DNA of 64,000 nucleotides, taken from contig CAZXFW010000003.1 of assembly GCA_964640175.1 (NCBI GenBank), positions 62,001 to 126,000 of the forward strand. The letters run 5' to 3'. The position numbers and the translations under genes were made by a program. This document shows, piece after piece, positions 29,191-38,596 of the stretch (positions within the stretch are counted from its first letter, which is position 1; each line of letters starts with the position of its first letter). The notes beneath the pieces were generated by a model, which saw only the letters and a program-made list of their open reading frames with translations, searched no databases and was not told the DNA's origin. The stretch is from JACKDX01 sp964640175. GTDB lineage: Bacteria > Myxococcota_A > Polyangia > Polyangiales > GCA-016699535.

Positions 29191-31392
29191 ATGATTGATA
29201 CTAGATACCTGTCGGTGATGGTAGGAGCGTTCTTCATTGCATCCTGTGCTCTGACAAGTGACTTGGACGCAAGCGCTGGAGCGCAAGCATCGGGCGGAGC
29301 CGGGGAAGGCGAGCAATGTGCGGGGTTTGTCTACGAATGCGCCAGCGGCTTAGACTGTATCTCCGATGGAATAAGCTTAGGCACCTGTGAGCGCCCATCG
29401 AAGCGAGCGGGGCTGATTCCGCTCAACTTTTTGTCAAATCCAGACGAATTCTCAGTCTCGATGACTGTACAGCCCAACACGCTTTCTGTCCCGGTTAGCG
29501 TGGTTCCAACGTTGCGCAGTTATATAGAGAACGTCTTGGTAAGGTATGTTGTGCCAGTTGCGCAGACGCAGATGCTGCGCATTCAAGAGTTGAAACCCCT
29601 ATTGACTAACCCAGATTTTCATCTTTCTTTGGCACCGAAGTATGCGCAAATTTATACAAATAAGTTAAAAGCAAAACAGGCCTTAGAGACGCTTCTGGCA
29701 GTTGGTAGTACTGATGGCACCAACGTTCAGCAGTGTCTCACCAAATGGAACGGTTTTGATTTCTATTCGCCAGTTGTACAAGAGAACCAACGTTCTGGGT
29801 TGCTGCCCTGCATTTCGATGTACAACGAATTGCTAAAGCAGTATCGGACCTTGTTTGCTAATGCACCTGTCATCTCGCCGCATTTTTTGGACCGTCTGAG
29901 CACAGCTCTTTCACTTGCCGAAAGCATTGCGGTCGATCCCGAACACTATCATTTGGTTTTTCCGGACAAGACGACAAGGCAAACTGAGTTCCGAACCGGC
30001 ACAGAGCAACTGTTGAGCCAATCCGAGCGCCAACGCTCCGAACGAGCAATCTTAATTGCACAAGCACCATTCGCTGTCTCGGCGCTCTTCGAACGGTTAG
30101 TACGAGATCTCACCATGGTTCAAATACTCTATCCCATTGTGTCTATGCAGGTCATGGTGGCCAATGGTGCAGGTGGGGGAGACATTCTGCCCCTAGGAGA
30201 GTGGGCGATTGCTGCCATGAATGAAACCGAGCCTCTTCGTGATGGCTATCCCTTGCCGGCAACCGAACGATTTCGTCAAGGGCTTATTTCTGCCTGGAGC
30301 GCAACGTACCAGAATAACAAAGAATTATTAGAACATATCCATGCCGGCTGGGATGAGCAAGAAGCCTGGAAGCTCTGGCCGGTGGCAGAATCAATGGGAT
30401 TTGTAAACATTTTTCCTCAGTACAAGGAGATTCACAATCAGCTAAAGACGACTATCGAAAAGCTCTCTAACGATCCCACGCCAACCTTATGGACGGTAGC
30501 CTGTGTTGGGTCTGCCATTGGTGCTGCCGTTGCGGGAACAATTGTCAGCCTTGCAGCGGTTACCGCTAGTCCCACCACCTACCTCGCGTTGAGTGCGGGG
30601 GTAAGCGTGGCCTGTCTTCCGGCCAGCTATTATTCTGCACAGTGGGTTTTGCATTTAGGCCAACTCATCGCAAACTCCGCCACCATGGCGTTCCTAGGCA
30701 TAGAACAGGGTTTAATCCCGCCTGATCATGCGGATCAGTACGAAGGCACAATGTCCTTTGCTACCGCGATGCTAGGAATTAACGTGCTTTTTCTCGCGAC
30801 AGATATCGTCTCGATTTCCAAGACCGTAGGCGCTTCATTGAAATTCCTGCAGGGCACTGCCAGGGAGAGTACAATCGGGCGTGCAATGCCCCATTCATGG
30901 AGACCACCCACTGAGCCCTTACGCGCCTCAGGAGAGATCAGATCGCCGACATTCATGTTCTTAGAGAACATGTTTGATAAGTTACTACATGGCAATGCGA
31001 CTGAAAGGTTTGAGGTGACCACTCAACTGGAAACAGTTGCCACTGCGTCCGTCCGAACCGCAACACACACTCCGCCGCTGAATGCAAGCGCGCTGCATGC
31101 GTTTATTAGTGAAAAGCCTTTTGTACAGGACGGCGGAAGTGACATGGTGTTGTGGCTATTAGGAAAATCAGATGATGAACTCCGCACCATCATGGATGGA
31201 GTCGATTCAGAAAACATCGGCGCCATACGTTCGATCGCTAGCACCATGTCAGGATATGCCAAGCGACTGCCTGGACGCGTTGCATCAGCTCTTGCCTCAG
31301 ACGTCAGTCATTTGACCGTACTACAAGCTTCCGTAGACGAGTTTGTCCAAAAACTTGAGCTATTGATATCCCAGATTGACGCGCTCTTTTAA
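29191..31392 (+). CDS. Exported lipoprotein with helical/membrane-hairpin module
   Basis: 733 residues with lipobox IASC (Cys 19). A small Cys-rich segment (about 40-68; CAGFVYEC, GLDC, LGTC) is followed by a mainly helical region of about 330 residues, a hydrophobic hairpin (about 433-485), and the motif AFLGIEQGLIP (500-510). The whole arrangement up to about residue 550 is shared with the N-terminal 510 residues of the 40110-42893 protein, where the motif is AFFGPEQGLMP, but this protein lacks the amidoligase-like domain and has its own C-terminal helical region instead. No Shine-Dalgarno sequence is evident. It converges, 14 bases apart, with a trypsin-like lipoprotein gene. No family recognised; probably envelope-associated. 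Confidence 0.78.
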   Translation: MIDTRYLSVMVGAFFIASCALTSDLDASAGAQASGGAGEGEQCAGFVYECASGLDCISDGISLGTCERPSKRAGLIPLNFLSNPDEFSVSMTVQPNTLSVPVSVVPTLRSYIENVLVRYVVPVAQTQMLRIQELKPLLTNPDFHLSLAPKYAQIYTNKLKAKQALETLLAVGSTDGTNVQQCLTKWNGFDFYSPVVQENQRSGLLPCISMYNELLKQYRTLFANAPVISPHFLDRLSTALSLAESIAVDPEHYHLVFPDKTTRQTEFRTGTEQLLSQSERQRSERAILIAQAPFAVSALFERLVRDLTMVQILYPIVSMQVMVANGAGGGDILPLGEWAIAAMNETEPLRDGYPLPATERFRQGLISAWSATYQNNKELLEHIHAGWDEQEAWKLWPVAESMGFVNIFPQYKEIHNQLKTTIEKLSNDPTPTLWTVACVGSAIGAAVAGTIVSLAAVTASPTTYLALSAGVSVACLPASYYSAQWVLHLGQLIANSATMAFLGIEQGLIPPDHADQYEGTMSFATAMLGINVLFLATDIVSISKTVGASLKFLQGTARESTIGRAMPHSWRPPTEPLRASGEIRSPTFMFLENMFDKLLHGNATERFEVTTQLETVATASVRTATHTPPLNASALHAFISEKPFVQDGGSDMVLWLLGKSDDELRTIMDGVDSENIGAIRSIASTMSGYAKRLPGRVASALASDVSHLTVLQASVDEFVQKLELLISQIDALF

Positions 31393-31406
31393 GATGTCAG
31401 TGCTGG

Positions 31407-32705
31407 TTAGTTCCATTCGTGGGCAATACAGAGATCGCAACCGCTTTGCCATTGGCCCCTATCCAACACAGTCCAGCTGGCTGGCCAATCAGGACTCAAC
31501 TCTATGTCGGCGTTATTCGTAGCTCTTTCAAATATTCCTTGAACAAACGGAGCGAGTGGATCTCCAGCATACGGTTGATCAACAGATTGAAACACGCTTC
31601 GTTGATAACATCTTATGTCACTCTGCTCGTACCCTTGTTCTGAACCAAGGTTTCCGCAAGTTTTTTCTTCGATTGCTGCGTTACATTGGATTTTTGTCAT
31701 CAGTGGCGTGCACAAGCGCGCTATGCGATTGATCCATCCCCAATATTTATTCAGATTGGCGCCTTGATTAACGATCCTCTTGCTATCCAGGCAAAGCTGT
31801 TCTGTTCCATCTTCAGTAAGGGGCACACCACCTTTGTGTATGCTGATAACTCTCCCCGCGTAGTCCAGTATGGGCGCGCCACTGTCGCCAAGGCAATTCG
31901 TTCCGGCATATTTGAGGTCCATGCGATCTTTACTCTGGATACGCTCGCTAGCTCGGTGAACATAGTGTAGCGGTTGGTAGTCTAGCACCCAGTGAGCGTT
32001 TTCCGGAGGTAACTGGCGCGTCAGCTCTTGTTGGTCGAAGTCAACTACACACATTGAAGCTGCACGGCGTTGCCCATCAGGAGCTCCATAACCTACGAGT
32101 AGATAGTCACAGTTGTATCCATTTGAATTGAAGCCTAGATCGTAATGCCTAAGCGACGGAATTCGAGCAAATCGTTCGGGAGGGAACTCAGTATCACCAG
32201 TGGTGATAACCACGGCTAGGTCATTGTCTGCATATCGAGTTTCCCAACTATCTTTGGGAGAGCGGTTAGTCACCACATATGCCATCTCGTGCTGCGATCC
32301 CGCCGTGAAATCATAATAGGGGTTGCTGCCGTTCAGTTGGGTAACTTGAGGGTCCACTGCGACTGCATATTCAGCAATACGTTCCTCAATCGGCACATCA
32401 GGACTATCGTCATCATAAAAATTATGTGCTGCGGTAAGCACGTGGTGAGGTCCAATGATAATACCCGTGCCAATAGCATAGGGTATACCTTCCGGTATTT
32501 GTGCCGCCGGCCCTTCGAACGACGCGATACGATAGATCACTACAAGGGGCAGATAAGCATGGACCTTATCGTCTCGCACTGCCGACTCATCAGAAGCAGT
32601 CGCCGGTACATCGTGTGTAGAACACCCCACTAGCGTCAATAAAAGAAGAAAGAACCCGGCGTAGGCACGCTGACATTGTGAATGATACATAAAGCACCGT
32701 TTCAT
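31407..32705 (-). CDS. Secreted trypsin-like serine protease lipoprotein
   Basis: About 432 residues from ATG 32705; ATGs at 32690 and 32768 are alternatives. Lipobox LVGC. The complete S1 triad is visible: LTAAHNF (His), YADNDLAVV (Asp), and CLGDSGAPIL (Ser) preceded by a Cys. The C-terminal extension of roughly 110 residues contains further Cys residues and ends CDLCIAHEWN. Expected to act at the cell surface or periplasm. Convergent with the 29191 lipoprotein and divergent from the toxin-like lipoprotein gene at 32918. Confidence 0.85.
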   Translation of the reverse strand: MKRCFMYHSQCQRAYAGFFLLLLTLVGCSTHDVPATASDESAVRDDKVHAYLPLVVIYRIASFEGPAAQIPEGIPYAIGTGIIIGPHHVLTAAHNFYDDDSPDVPIEERIAEYAVAVDPQVTQLNGSNPYYDFTAGSQHEMAYVVTNRSPKDSWETRYADNDLAVVITTGDTEFPPERFARIPSLRHYDLGFNSNGYNCDYLLVGYGAPDGQRRAASMCVVDFDQQELTRQLPPENAHWVLDYQPLHYVHRASERIQSKDRMDLKYAGTNCLGDSGAPILDYAGRVISIHKGGVPLTEDGTEQLCLDSKRIVNQGANLNKYWGWINRIARLCTPLMTKIQCNAAIEEKTCGNLGSEQGYEQSDIRCYQRSVFQSVDQPYAGDPLAPFVQGIFERATNNADIELSPDWPASWTVLDRGQWQSGCDLCIAHEWN

Positions 32706-32917
32706 ACAGGCGGCAGATTTAGCACGCGGCGCAGGAAGTGCACGGCCCTTGCGTACAAGTGGAGACAATTGGTTCCAGTGTAAGCAATGTGGTCTACAGA
32801 CCTCACCGAAGGCTTATCGTCAAGCAAAATCATCAATGACTTCAATACCAATGCCCTCGATCTTTTTTGGCTCAAATCTTGCTTACGCCTGCTATCTCGA
32901 TAACTAAAGAGGGTGTT

Positions 32918-34363
32918 ATGCAGTTCTGTCAACGTTTCATTGCATTGTTGCTCGGTGGGATCGTGCTGCTGAGTGGTGCTTCAACTGGTTGTACAACTGA
33001 AGCCATGGAGGATCCAGGTTATGCTGCTGATCCCCAGGCGTCTTCTGTATGCTTGCAAGGCGGCGATCCGGTGAGCACGGGAGCCTGTGTAGTAGCTGTC
33101 GCGGTAACCGCAGCAGAGGTCTCGGCAGCTCTTGCAGCCTCTTCGGGTGTGGTCACCACGGCTGCGGCTGCACTCGTCGCCGCCGCCCCTGTGATTCTTG
33201 CAGTTGTGGCCGTCACCGCATTGGTCGCAGGTGTTGGCATTCTCATATTCACGGTGAATAACACACCCCAGTACTACGCGGTCGGGTTGATGCCACCAGT
33301 TCCAGTCGCAGCACCTGTACCTCCGATTGCTCCGGAAGCATGGGCGGGCGGTTCTTGGGGAGCAAGCCAAGTGGTCAATAACAGCTGGGTCTTACAAGCT
33401 CAGATAGTCGATATCCCGGATGTGGAAATCGAAGCGGTTCCCTATGTGCCGCCCATGACTCAAAGATGCCAAGGTAACTCGCCGTTCTGGAAGGGCTTGC
33501 AGAAAGAATTACATGACGCGTGTCATCGTAATCGTCGTGCCTGCCGAGGAACTGATAGCTGTACCGATATGCTGGCGTCGAGCCAAAGCCTCCTAAGATG
33601 TTTCGTTGCTCGCGAGAACATGCAGCGATATTGTTATGGTGGACTAGGTGATGCTAACCATGTAGGTGAAATGGAAGCAGTGCGCAACAGCATAGCAAAA
33701 TGTAACAAGTTTGCGTGCGCTCAATATGGCCGCGCGTCTTGTCCAAGTTGTTCGGGTAACATGGGCCAAAGTACAATCCCTGTGGGTCCCGCTACGCCTT
33801 CCTGTGCGGACAGACAAAATTTCTGTTACACAAACGGTCTCTTCGAGGCAGCACCCACTGGTTCCACATGTACGGATGCGGGCACTAAGTTGTCTGGTAG
33901 TGATGACCAGTCCGGATGGCTGTGTGAGAATCGCACCAATGTTAAAGAATGGACAGGTTGCTTCGTAAAGAGCGCGGGCAATATCGAACGTGCCAGCAAT
34001 CAATGGCAGCAAGGATATTCCAGAGTTGCGTCGCCAAACGAAATCAAATCGGGGCTTGATCCAAACAGCTGCTGGCAATGTCAGCCTCTGGCAGATTATC
34101 CGCACGTACGGCAATGGATGCCAGTCGGACGAGAGTATTGCGGCACTGTTGCACCCGGCCCTTCACTGTGCACCGAGGAAGGTAAGATAACGGAGTCCGT
34201 CCCTCGAAGCCAAGGTTGCGGGCGCGGCGCAAGAACTGAGGGGCAGTTCACTGATTGTTACAGGAATCAATACACCGACGGCGTGCGTTACCAGTGCGTG
34301 CGGGATCCCTCTAACGCGAGCAACGTGGCATGGAAGAGAGACTGCGGTTGTAACGGCTTCTAG
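32918..34363 (+). CDS. Lipoprotein with toxin-like Cys/His domain (Ntox16-like)
   Basis: 481 residues from ATG 32918, preceded by AAGAGGG. Lipobox STGC (Cys 25). Residues about 57-112 are an Ala/Val-rich hydrophobic segment. Residues about 194-262 have the pattern ELHDAC...CRGTDSC...RCFVARENM...CYGGLGDANH...IAKC. This order of Cys, a Gly-Gly-x-x-His and a final Cys resembles a C-terminal domain of myxobacterial secreted proteins called novel toxin 16 in polymorphic-toxin surveys. About 220 further Cys-rich residues follow, which is unusual because such domains are normally terminal. No immunity-like gene is obvious; the partner would be on either flank. The assignment is from memory of the pattern, not a search. 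Confidence 0.65.
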   Translation: MQFCQRFIALLLGGIVLLSGASTGCTTEAMEDPGYAADPQASSVCLQGGDPVSTGACVVAVAVTAAEVSAALAASSGVVTTAAAALVAAAPVILAVVAVTALVAGVGILIFTVNNTPQYYAVGLMPPVPVAAPVPPIAPEAWAGGSWGASQVVNNSWVLQAQIVDIPDVEIEAVPYVPPMTQRCQGNSPFWKGLQKELHDACHRNRRACRGTDSCTDMLASSQSLLRCFVARENMQRYCYGGLGDANHVGEMEAVRNSIAKCNKFACAQYGRASCPSCSGNMGQSTIPVGPATPSCADRQNFCYTNGLFEAAPTGSTCTDAGTKLSGSDDQSGWLCENRTNVKEWTGCFVKSAGNIERASNQWQQGYSRVASPNEIKSGLDPNSCWQCQPLADYPHVRQWMPVGREYCGTVAPGPSLCTEEGKITESVPRSQGCGRGARTEGQFTDCYRNQYTDGVRYQCVRDPSNASNVAWKRDCGCNGF

Positions 34364-34424
34364 TATCAAACAGCCAACAACCACACGTTCAACCTTTGGG
34401 GAAGAATTTCCTTGGTAAGCACGA

Positions 34425-34447
34425 CAACACCAATTACAGTGGTGTTG
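34425..34447. terminator. Possible terminator hairpin
   Basis: A perfect 8-bp stem CAACACCA/TGGTGTTG with a 7-base loop lies between two convergent genes. No clear T run follows on either strand, so intrinsic termination is uncertain. Confidence 0.4.
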
Positions 34448-34493
34448 GCTGCTTTGGGATCCTGTCCGACAACCAGACACAGGAAGCTGCAAC

Positions 34494-35555
34494 CTAGAGG
34501 TAGCGCTCAGTAAAGAGGTTGCGAATCGCTGGGCAGTCTTGCAACACGTTAAGCACAAGCTCGGCTTGCCCATCGACGTATCCTCCGCCCATGCACAAGC
34601 TAACCTGTTTGCTTGCAGCCTGTGTGCCAAACACCGCACGCGTAAAACTCGTTTGCGAGGAGAAAAAACACACCTGGCCACCTGGTCGCGTGGCCAAGAT
34701 GGCGCTCATCTCCACCTCGCCGGCGCTCACGCATGAAAGCGTCACATCAAACGGCTTGTCACCCTCATTGTTTCCCGCGGTGGCAAGCTCCCGTCCCGTC
34801 AGAAAATCCGCACCATCCCGCACGATCACTTCATCGCACAATCCCAAAGCCCGCAGCTCACCAGAAGCCTGCTCGGAAATATCCACACCCACAAGCCTGG
34901 CCTCACGGCCAATACGCTCGCGCACCGCATACGCACACAGCACCCCGCTTTTGCCTGCCGCGCCCAAGATGAGCACATTTTGCCCGGGAGAAACCAGGCG
35001 CGCCGCCAGCGCCGGTGCAGGACAGACACTCAGGGCTGAAAGCGCCAAACGCGGCGGCAGGTGCTCTGGCACCACCACATACGGATAGCTCTGGCAAATC
35101 ACAGCCTGGCCTTTGATTTCTAACTGAGCTGCTGCCCGATGCACCTTGCGCACCTTTTCGAGCCTCAAAGGCGTAACGGTCAACGATGCCAAGGACACCA
35201 AGCGCTCGCCTATCTTGGGCGCCACATCTGCCACAGAAGCCCCCACGGCTTTGACTTTGCCCATCAGCACGCCCCCGCTGCCTGTCACCGGGTTATGCTG
35301 CTTGCCCCGACTCGCAATCGTCCGCGTGATGTTACGCACGATGCTGTCCTCGTCGCCACCGCTTGATGCCTCTATCTGCCTGAAGCTGGCGGCATCAAGA
35401 CTCAGCGCTTCAACATCCAGAACGATCTCATTGGAAAAAAATCGGCTGACGTCGTTATCCAACTTCCAGGCCATTTGAGGCAGGACACCCGTGGGCTGCA
35501 ACACACGATGCGTGCCAAGCGGATCTCCGGTAGGTTGGTTGTTGGTCAATGCCAT
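34494..35555 (-). CDS. kdd: L-erythro-3,5-diaminohexanoate dehydrogenase
   Basis: 353 residues, the length of Kdd from the anaerobic lysine degradation pathway. Matching segments are GTHRVLQPTGVLPQ near the start, the ITRTIASRGKQHNPVTGSGG block, the QSYPYVVVP element, and a Rossmann motif LILGAAGKSG followed by DISEQ. Converts L-erythro-3,5-diaminohexanoate with NAD(P)+ to 5-amino-3-oxohexanoate. None of the other lysine-fermentation genes (aminomutases, Kce, Kal) is in the window. It follows the YrdC/YciO gene by 19 bases on the same strand, with AAGGAAG before the start. Confidence 0.9.
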   Translation of the reverse strand: MALTNNQPTGDPLGTHRVLQPTGVLPQMAWKLDNDVSRFFSNEIVLDVEALSLDAASFRQIEASSGGDEDSIVRNITRTIASRGKQHNPVTGSGGVLMGKVKAVGASVADVAPKIGERLVSLASLTVTPLRLEKVRKVHRAAAQLEIKGQAVICQSYPYVVVPEHLPPRLALSALSVCPAPALAARLVSPGQNVLILGAAGKSGVLCAYAVRERIGREARLVGVDISEQASGELRALGLCDEVIVRDGADFLTGRELATAGNNEGDKPFDVTLSCVSAGEVEMSAILATRPGGQVCFFSSQTSFTRAVFGTQAASKQVSLCMGGGYVDGQAELVLNVLQDCPAIRNLFTERYL

Positions 35556-35574
35556 CTTCCTTCATTCCTGCTTA

Positions 35575-36174
35575 TCAGACTCGTGCGACCTCACCTACAC
35601 CATAACGGACGATTTGGGGTTCTGCGCTCGTCAAGTCCACTACCGTGGAGGGCAGCTCTGCTCCGAGATCCGCATCCAAAACAAGAGCCAATCCCCTCAG
35701 TTTGGCATCAATCTCAGCAGGGTCTTTTAATGTCTCGCCGTCGCATGCTGCGGTGGTGGATACGATCGGATTGCCCAGTTCCGTTAAAAGCGCATGCGTC
35801 ACAGGATGCGCTGGCACGCGAATGCCTACGTGTTTACGTTTGCGCATCAAAAGCTTGGGCACCTCACGCGTAGCGGGAAGGATAAAACAATAGGGTCCTG
35901 GAATCAGACGTCGGATCAAGCGATAGCTGGGATTGTCTACCAACGCATACGTGGCAATGTTTCCCAGGTCGGGACACAGTAACGTCAAAGGGTGATCCTT
36001 TGGCATGTTCTTAATGCGGTATAGGCTCTCAATCGCTTTTTTGTCGTTGAGATCAGCGCCGATGGCATAGGTGGAGTCTGTGGGATAGGCGATCACCCCC
36101 CCCGAACGCAAGGCATCGACGGCCCGACGAATCGTGCGCGGCTGCGGATGCTCCGGATCGATGGCTAGTCGCAT
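35575..36174 (-). CDS. YrdC/YciO (Sua5) family protein
   Basis: About 199 residues. The YrdC fold motifs are present: GGVIAYPTDSTYAIG, a Lys/Asn-containing helix (YRIKNMPKDHPLTLL), RVPAHP and the STTAACDGE strand. Closer to YciO than to the threonylcarbamoyl-AMP synthase TsaC: it has STTA where TsaC has SAN. A role in tRNA t6A formation is possible but not certain. The ATG at 36174 is chosen; an upstream ATG at 36225 would add 17 non-conserved residues. Confidence 0.82.
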   Translation of the reverse strand: MRLAIDPEHPQPRTIRRAVDALRSGGVIAYPTDSTYAIGADLNDKKAIESLYRIKNMPKDHPLTLLCPDLGNIATYALVDNPSYRLIRRLIPGPYCFILPATREVPKLLMRKRKHVGIRVPAHPVTHALLTELGNPIVSTTAACDGETLKDPAEIDAKLRGLALVLDADLGAELPSTVVDLTSAEPQIVRYGVGEVARV

Positions 36175-36274
36175 GACGGCCCGACATATACCGGGTTCGG
36201 AGCACGCCGCAAACCCTCCCCACAAAACTACCCCCTCCCCTCAATCCAGAGGATTTGCTATAGGGCAAAGCGTT

Positions 36275-36793
36275 ATGCCCGATTCCAAGGAACTTCCTTT
36301 TATCATGCTCAGTGCCATCATGGATGGGGCTGCCAAACCGGCAGAGCTGACGCAACATCACGCCCAAGCCTATGAGCACGCGATGCAGGCCACCCGTGGC
36401 AAGCCCATTGCGGGATTGGATCTCACCGAGCTTGCGGTAGCACCTCAATCGTTTGCAGCATTGCGAAAACAACTCCAGCTTTCCGAAACCACCGTCGCCG
36501 TGTACGATGTGTTTGGAGTCTCTTCTCACGTCAATCCCAATGTGCGCAACGTGGCAGGACAGTATCTCGCCGCGCAGATTCTATGGATGCTCGATCAACA
36601 AAACCTTTTATCCAGCGTGCCGCTATCGCTCAAGCTGGATGTGCCTAAAGGATGGCCAAATACAAAAGACGCTGTCTTAAGCAAGCTCAGCGATGCCGGT
36701 GCTCTGACGCTTTCTCCCAAAGAAGCCGAGGTGTTCAAAGACATCAAGTCCGCGTGGGATGCTCTGCGCAACGCAATAGCTTCGGATAGCTGA
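36275..36793 (+). CDS. Hypothetical protein, 172 residues
   Basis: No family recognised. A soluble, mostly helical protein beginning MPDSKELPFIMLSAIMDGA. There is no signal peptide or membrane segment. Two blocks look structured: a helix-rich N-half with an Asp-Leu-Thr-Glu strand and a C-terminal DIKSAWDALRNAI helix. It diverges from the YrdC/YciO gene and its last 50 bases overlap the convergent 3-methyladenine glycosylase gene. Confidence 0.6.
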   Translation: MPDSKELPFIMLSAIMDGAAKPAELTQHHAQAYEHAMQATRGKPIAGLDLTELAVAPQSFAALRKQLQLSETTVAVYDVFGVSSHVNPNVRNVAGQYLAAQILWMLDQQNLLSSVPLSLKLDVPKGWPNTKDAVLSKLSDAGALTLSPKEAEVFKDIKSAWDALRNAIASDS

Positions 36794-37364
36794 CCCACGG
36801 ATTATCGGCCACGGCAAACCGCCACGGCGCACGGCGGTCTTTATAACGGGCGGAATCAATGCCCACTCGCGGTCCCACGAGCATCCCCGAAGGCGATGCC
36901 CCATCAAGCAGCTCCAACCCACCGGGCATAAACAACGGCTGGCCGTTAAAGCTTCCATCAATGCCTAACGCCGCAGCCACTTTGCCGGGACCCGTCAATA
37001 GCACAGGGCCTTGCAGACCTCGGCGTCTTTTGCGGATCTGCACAAGGCCGGCAATGGGCTCAGCCGAGCGAATCAGTACCGCAGCGCCCTCCCCCTCCTG
37101 GTTGGTCACCACGTTGAGCATGTGATGCATGCCGTAGCACACATACACATAGGCATGGCCTGCAGGCCCCCACATCGCTGCATTGCGCTTGGTGCGGCCC
37201 ACACTGCAGTGGTTGGCGCTGTCATCTGGCCAGACATACGCCTCCACCTCCGTGATGCGCAACACCACCTGACCATGCCGCAAATGCTTTCCCAGCAGTG
37301 CCTGTGCAACCTCGCGAGCATCCCGCGCGTAAAAGTTTTGGGCAAGTCTTAGAGGCTTTACCAT
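36744..37364 (-). CDS. mpg: 3-methyladenine DNA glycosylase (AAG/MPG family)
   Basis: 206 residues. The family motifs appear in order: AQNFYARDAREVAQALLGK, ITEVEAYVWPDDSANH (catalytic Glu), GRTKRNAAMWGPAGHAYVYVCYGMHHMLNVV, and the C-terminal GPRVGI with the catalytic base region. Excises alkylated purines in base-excision repair. The ATG at 37364 fits homologues; an upstream ATG at 37430 adds an unrelated 22 residues. Start lies 50 bases from the divergent glycosyltransferase gene. Confidence 0.93.
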   Translation of the reverse strand: MVKPLRLAQNFYARDAREVAQALLGKHLRHGQVVLRITEVEAYVWPDDSANHCSVGRTKRNAAMWGPAGHAYVYVCYGMHHMLNVVTNQEGEGAAVLIRSAEPIAGLVQIRKRRRGLQGPVLLTGPGKVAAALGIDGSFNGQPLFMPGGLELLDGASPSGMLVGPRVGIDSARYKDRRAPWRFAVADNPWVSYPKLLRCAEHPTRT

Positions 37365-37414
37365 GTCGTATTGTCTTACGCTAACACAATTGGTGTACAC
37401 TGAGCGGGCGCCCG

Positions 37415-38596
37415 ATGGATAAAGTGGCAACAGTCATAATGACGATCGGAGTGATCGCCGTGGTCTTCACGTGGATACTTGTTGCTATTGCGCATTGGCA
37501 TCTGCATCGACAAAAACGCCTGCTCGACACGTTTGTTTCTCAAGGCGTGTCCTTCGATCTTCCGTCAATTTCCATTCTCAAGCCCATCCGCGGTGTAGAC
37601 GATGGCCTGCTTGAAAATCTCTCTGCCCTAGTCAGCCAGGACTATCCGGCCTTTGAAATTCTCATTGGCATCAAAGATCCTCTAGACCCTGCTCACCAGG
37701 TCGTAGCGCAGCTACGCCAAGCGTATCCCACATTTCCGATTCGAGTACTGACAGGATTTGAAGACATTGGACTCAACCCCAAAGTCAATAGTCTTTATGC
37801 GCTCTTTCACGAAGCCACATATCCACTGTGTCTCATCTCCGATGCCGACGTGTATCCTCACCCGGATTATTTACGCAGGCTCGTCACAGGCTATCTCGTA
37901 CACGATGCCAAACTCGCGCACAGCGTGCTCCTTGGTTACGGCGCACGCACGCTAGGCGCGTGGCTGGATAACTTGCAAATCAACTCGTTCGTGGCAGTCA
38001 CTCAGCTTGCGCTCGATGCCGTTAAACACCCTACCGTGGTCGGCAAATCCATGCTCTTTGCCAAAGCCGACCTGGAGCGTATCGGCGGCTGGGCGGTGGT
38101 CAAAGACACACTTAACGAAGACTACGCGATAGGCCGACGGATGGATCGCGCCGGCATGCGTGTCTACTTGTGCCCAGATGTATTGCGAGTGCGCGAACCA
38201 CGGCGCACTTATAAAGCCTTCCTCAATCGGCATGTGCGCTGGGCACAAATGCGCCGCGCCTGCCGACCCGATGGCTATGTCCTGGAGCTGTTGCTGAACC
38301 CCACGGCATGGGGGGTACTCTTGTGCTTCCTAGCGTGTCTAACCCCCACACGCATGTGCACCTTATTTACCCAAGGCCTAAGTTTAATCGCTGCCAAGGT
38401 ACTTGCCGACATGGCACTCTACCGTTCACTCAGCGGGCAGTGGCTTGACGTCAAACACCTTCCGCTGATTACGGTGAAAGACTTGTCTATGATGGCATTT
38501 TGGATGGTGGGACTCGTGCACTGGCGAGTAACATGGCGTGATCGTCAGTTTCGTTTAACCAGGGGAGCGCAGCTCGCTCCGTTAACAAAACCATGA
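37415..38596 (+). CDS. Ceramide glucosyltransferase-like GT21 enzyme
   Basis: 393 residues: an N-terminal membrane anchor, a GT-A catalytic domain and three to four C-terminal hydrophobic segments. Motifs of the glucosylceramide synthase/HpnI family: ILKPIRGVDD, ISDADVYP (D-x-D), NEDYAIGRRM (catalytic Asp region) and RHVRWAQMRR, the (Q/R)xxRW motif. Expected to transfer a hexose or hexosamine to a ceramide or hopanoid acceptor at the inner membrane. Bacterial sphingolipids are known in myxobacteria. The next gene overlaps by ATGA, so the two probably act in one glycolipid pathway. Confidence 0.88.
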   Translation: MDKVATVIMTIGVIAVVFTWILVAIAHWHLHRQKRLLDTFVSQGVSFDLPSISILKPIRGVDDGLLENLSALVSQDYPAFEILIGIKDPLDPAHQVVAQLRQAYPTFPIRVLTGFEDIGLNPKVNSLYALFHEATYPLCLISDADVYPHPDYLRRLVTGYLVHDAKLAHSVLLGYGARTLGAWLDNLQINSFVAVTQLALDAVKHPTVVGKSMLFAKADLERIGGWAVVKDTLNEDYAIGRRMDRAGMRVYLCPDVLRVREPRRTYKAFLNRHVRWAQMRRACRPDGYVLELLLNPTAWGVLLCFLACLTPTRMCTLFTQGLSLIAAKVLADMALYRSLSGQWLDVKHLPLITVKDLSMMAFWMVGLVHWRVTWRDRQFRLTRGAQLAPLTKP

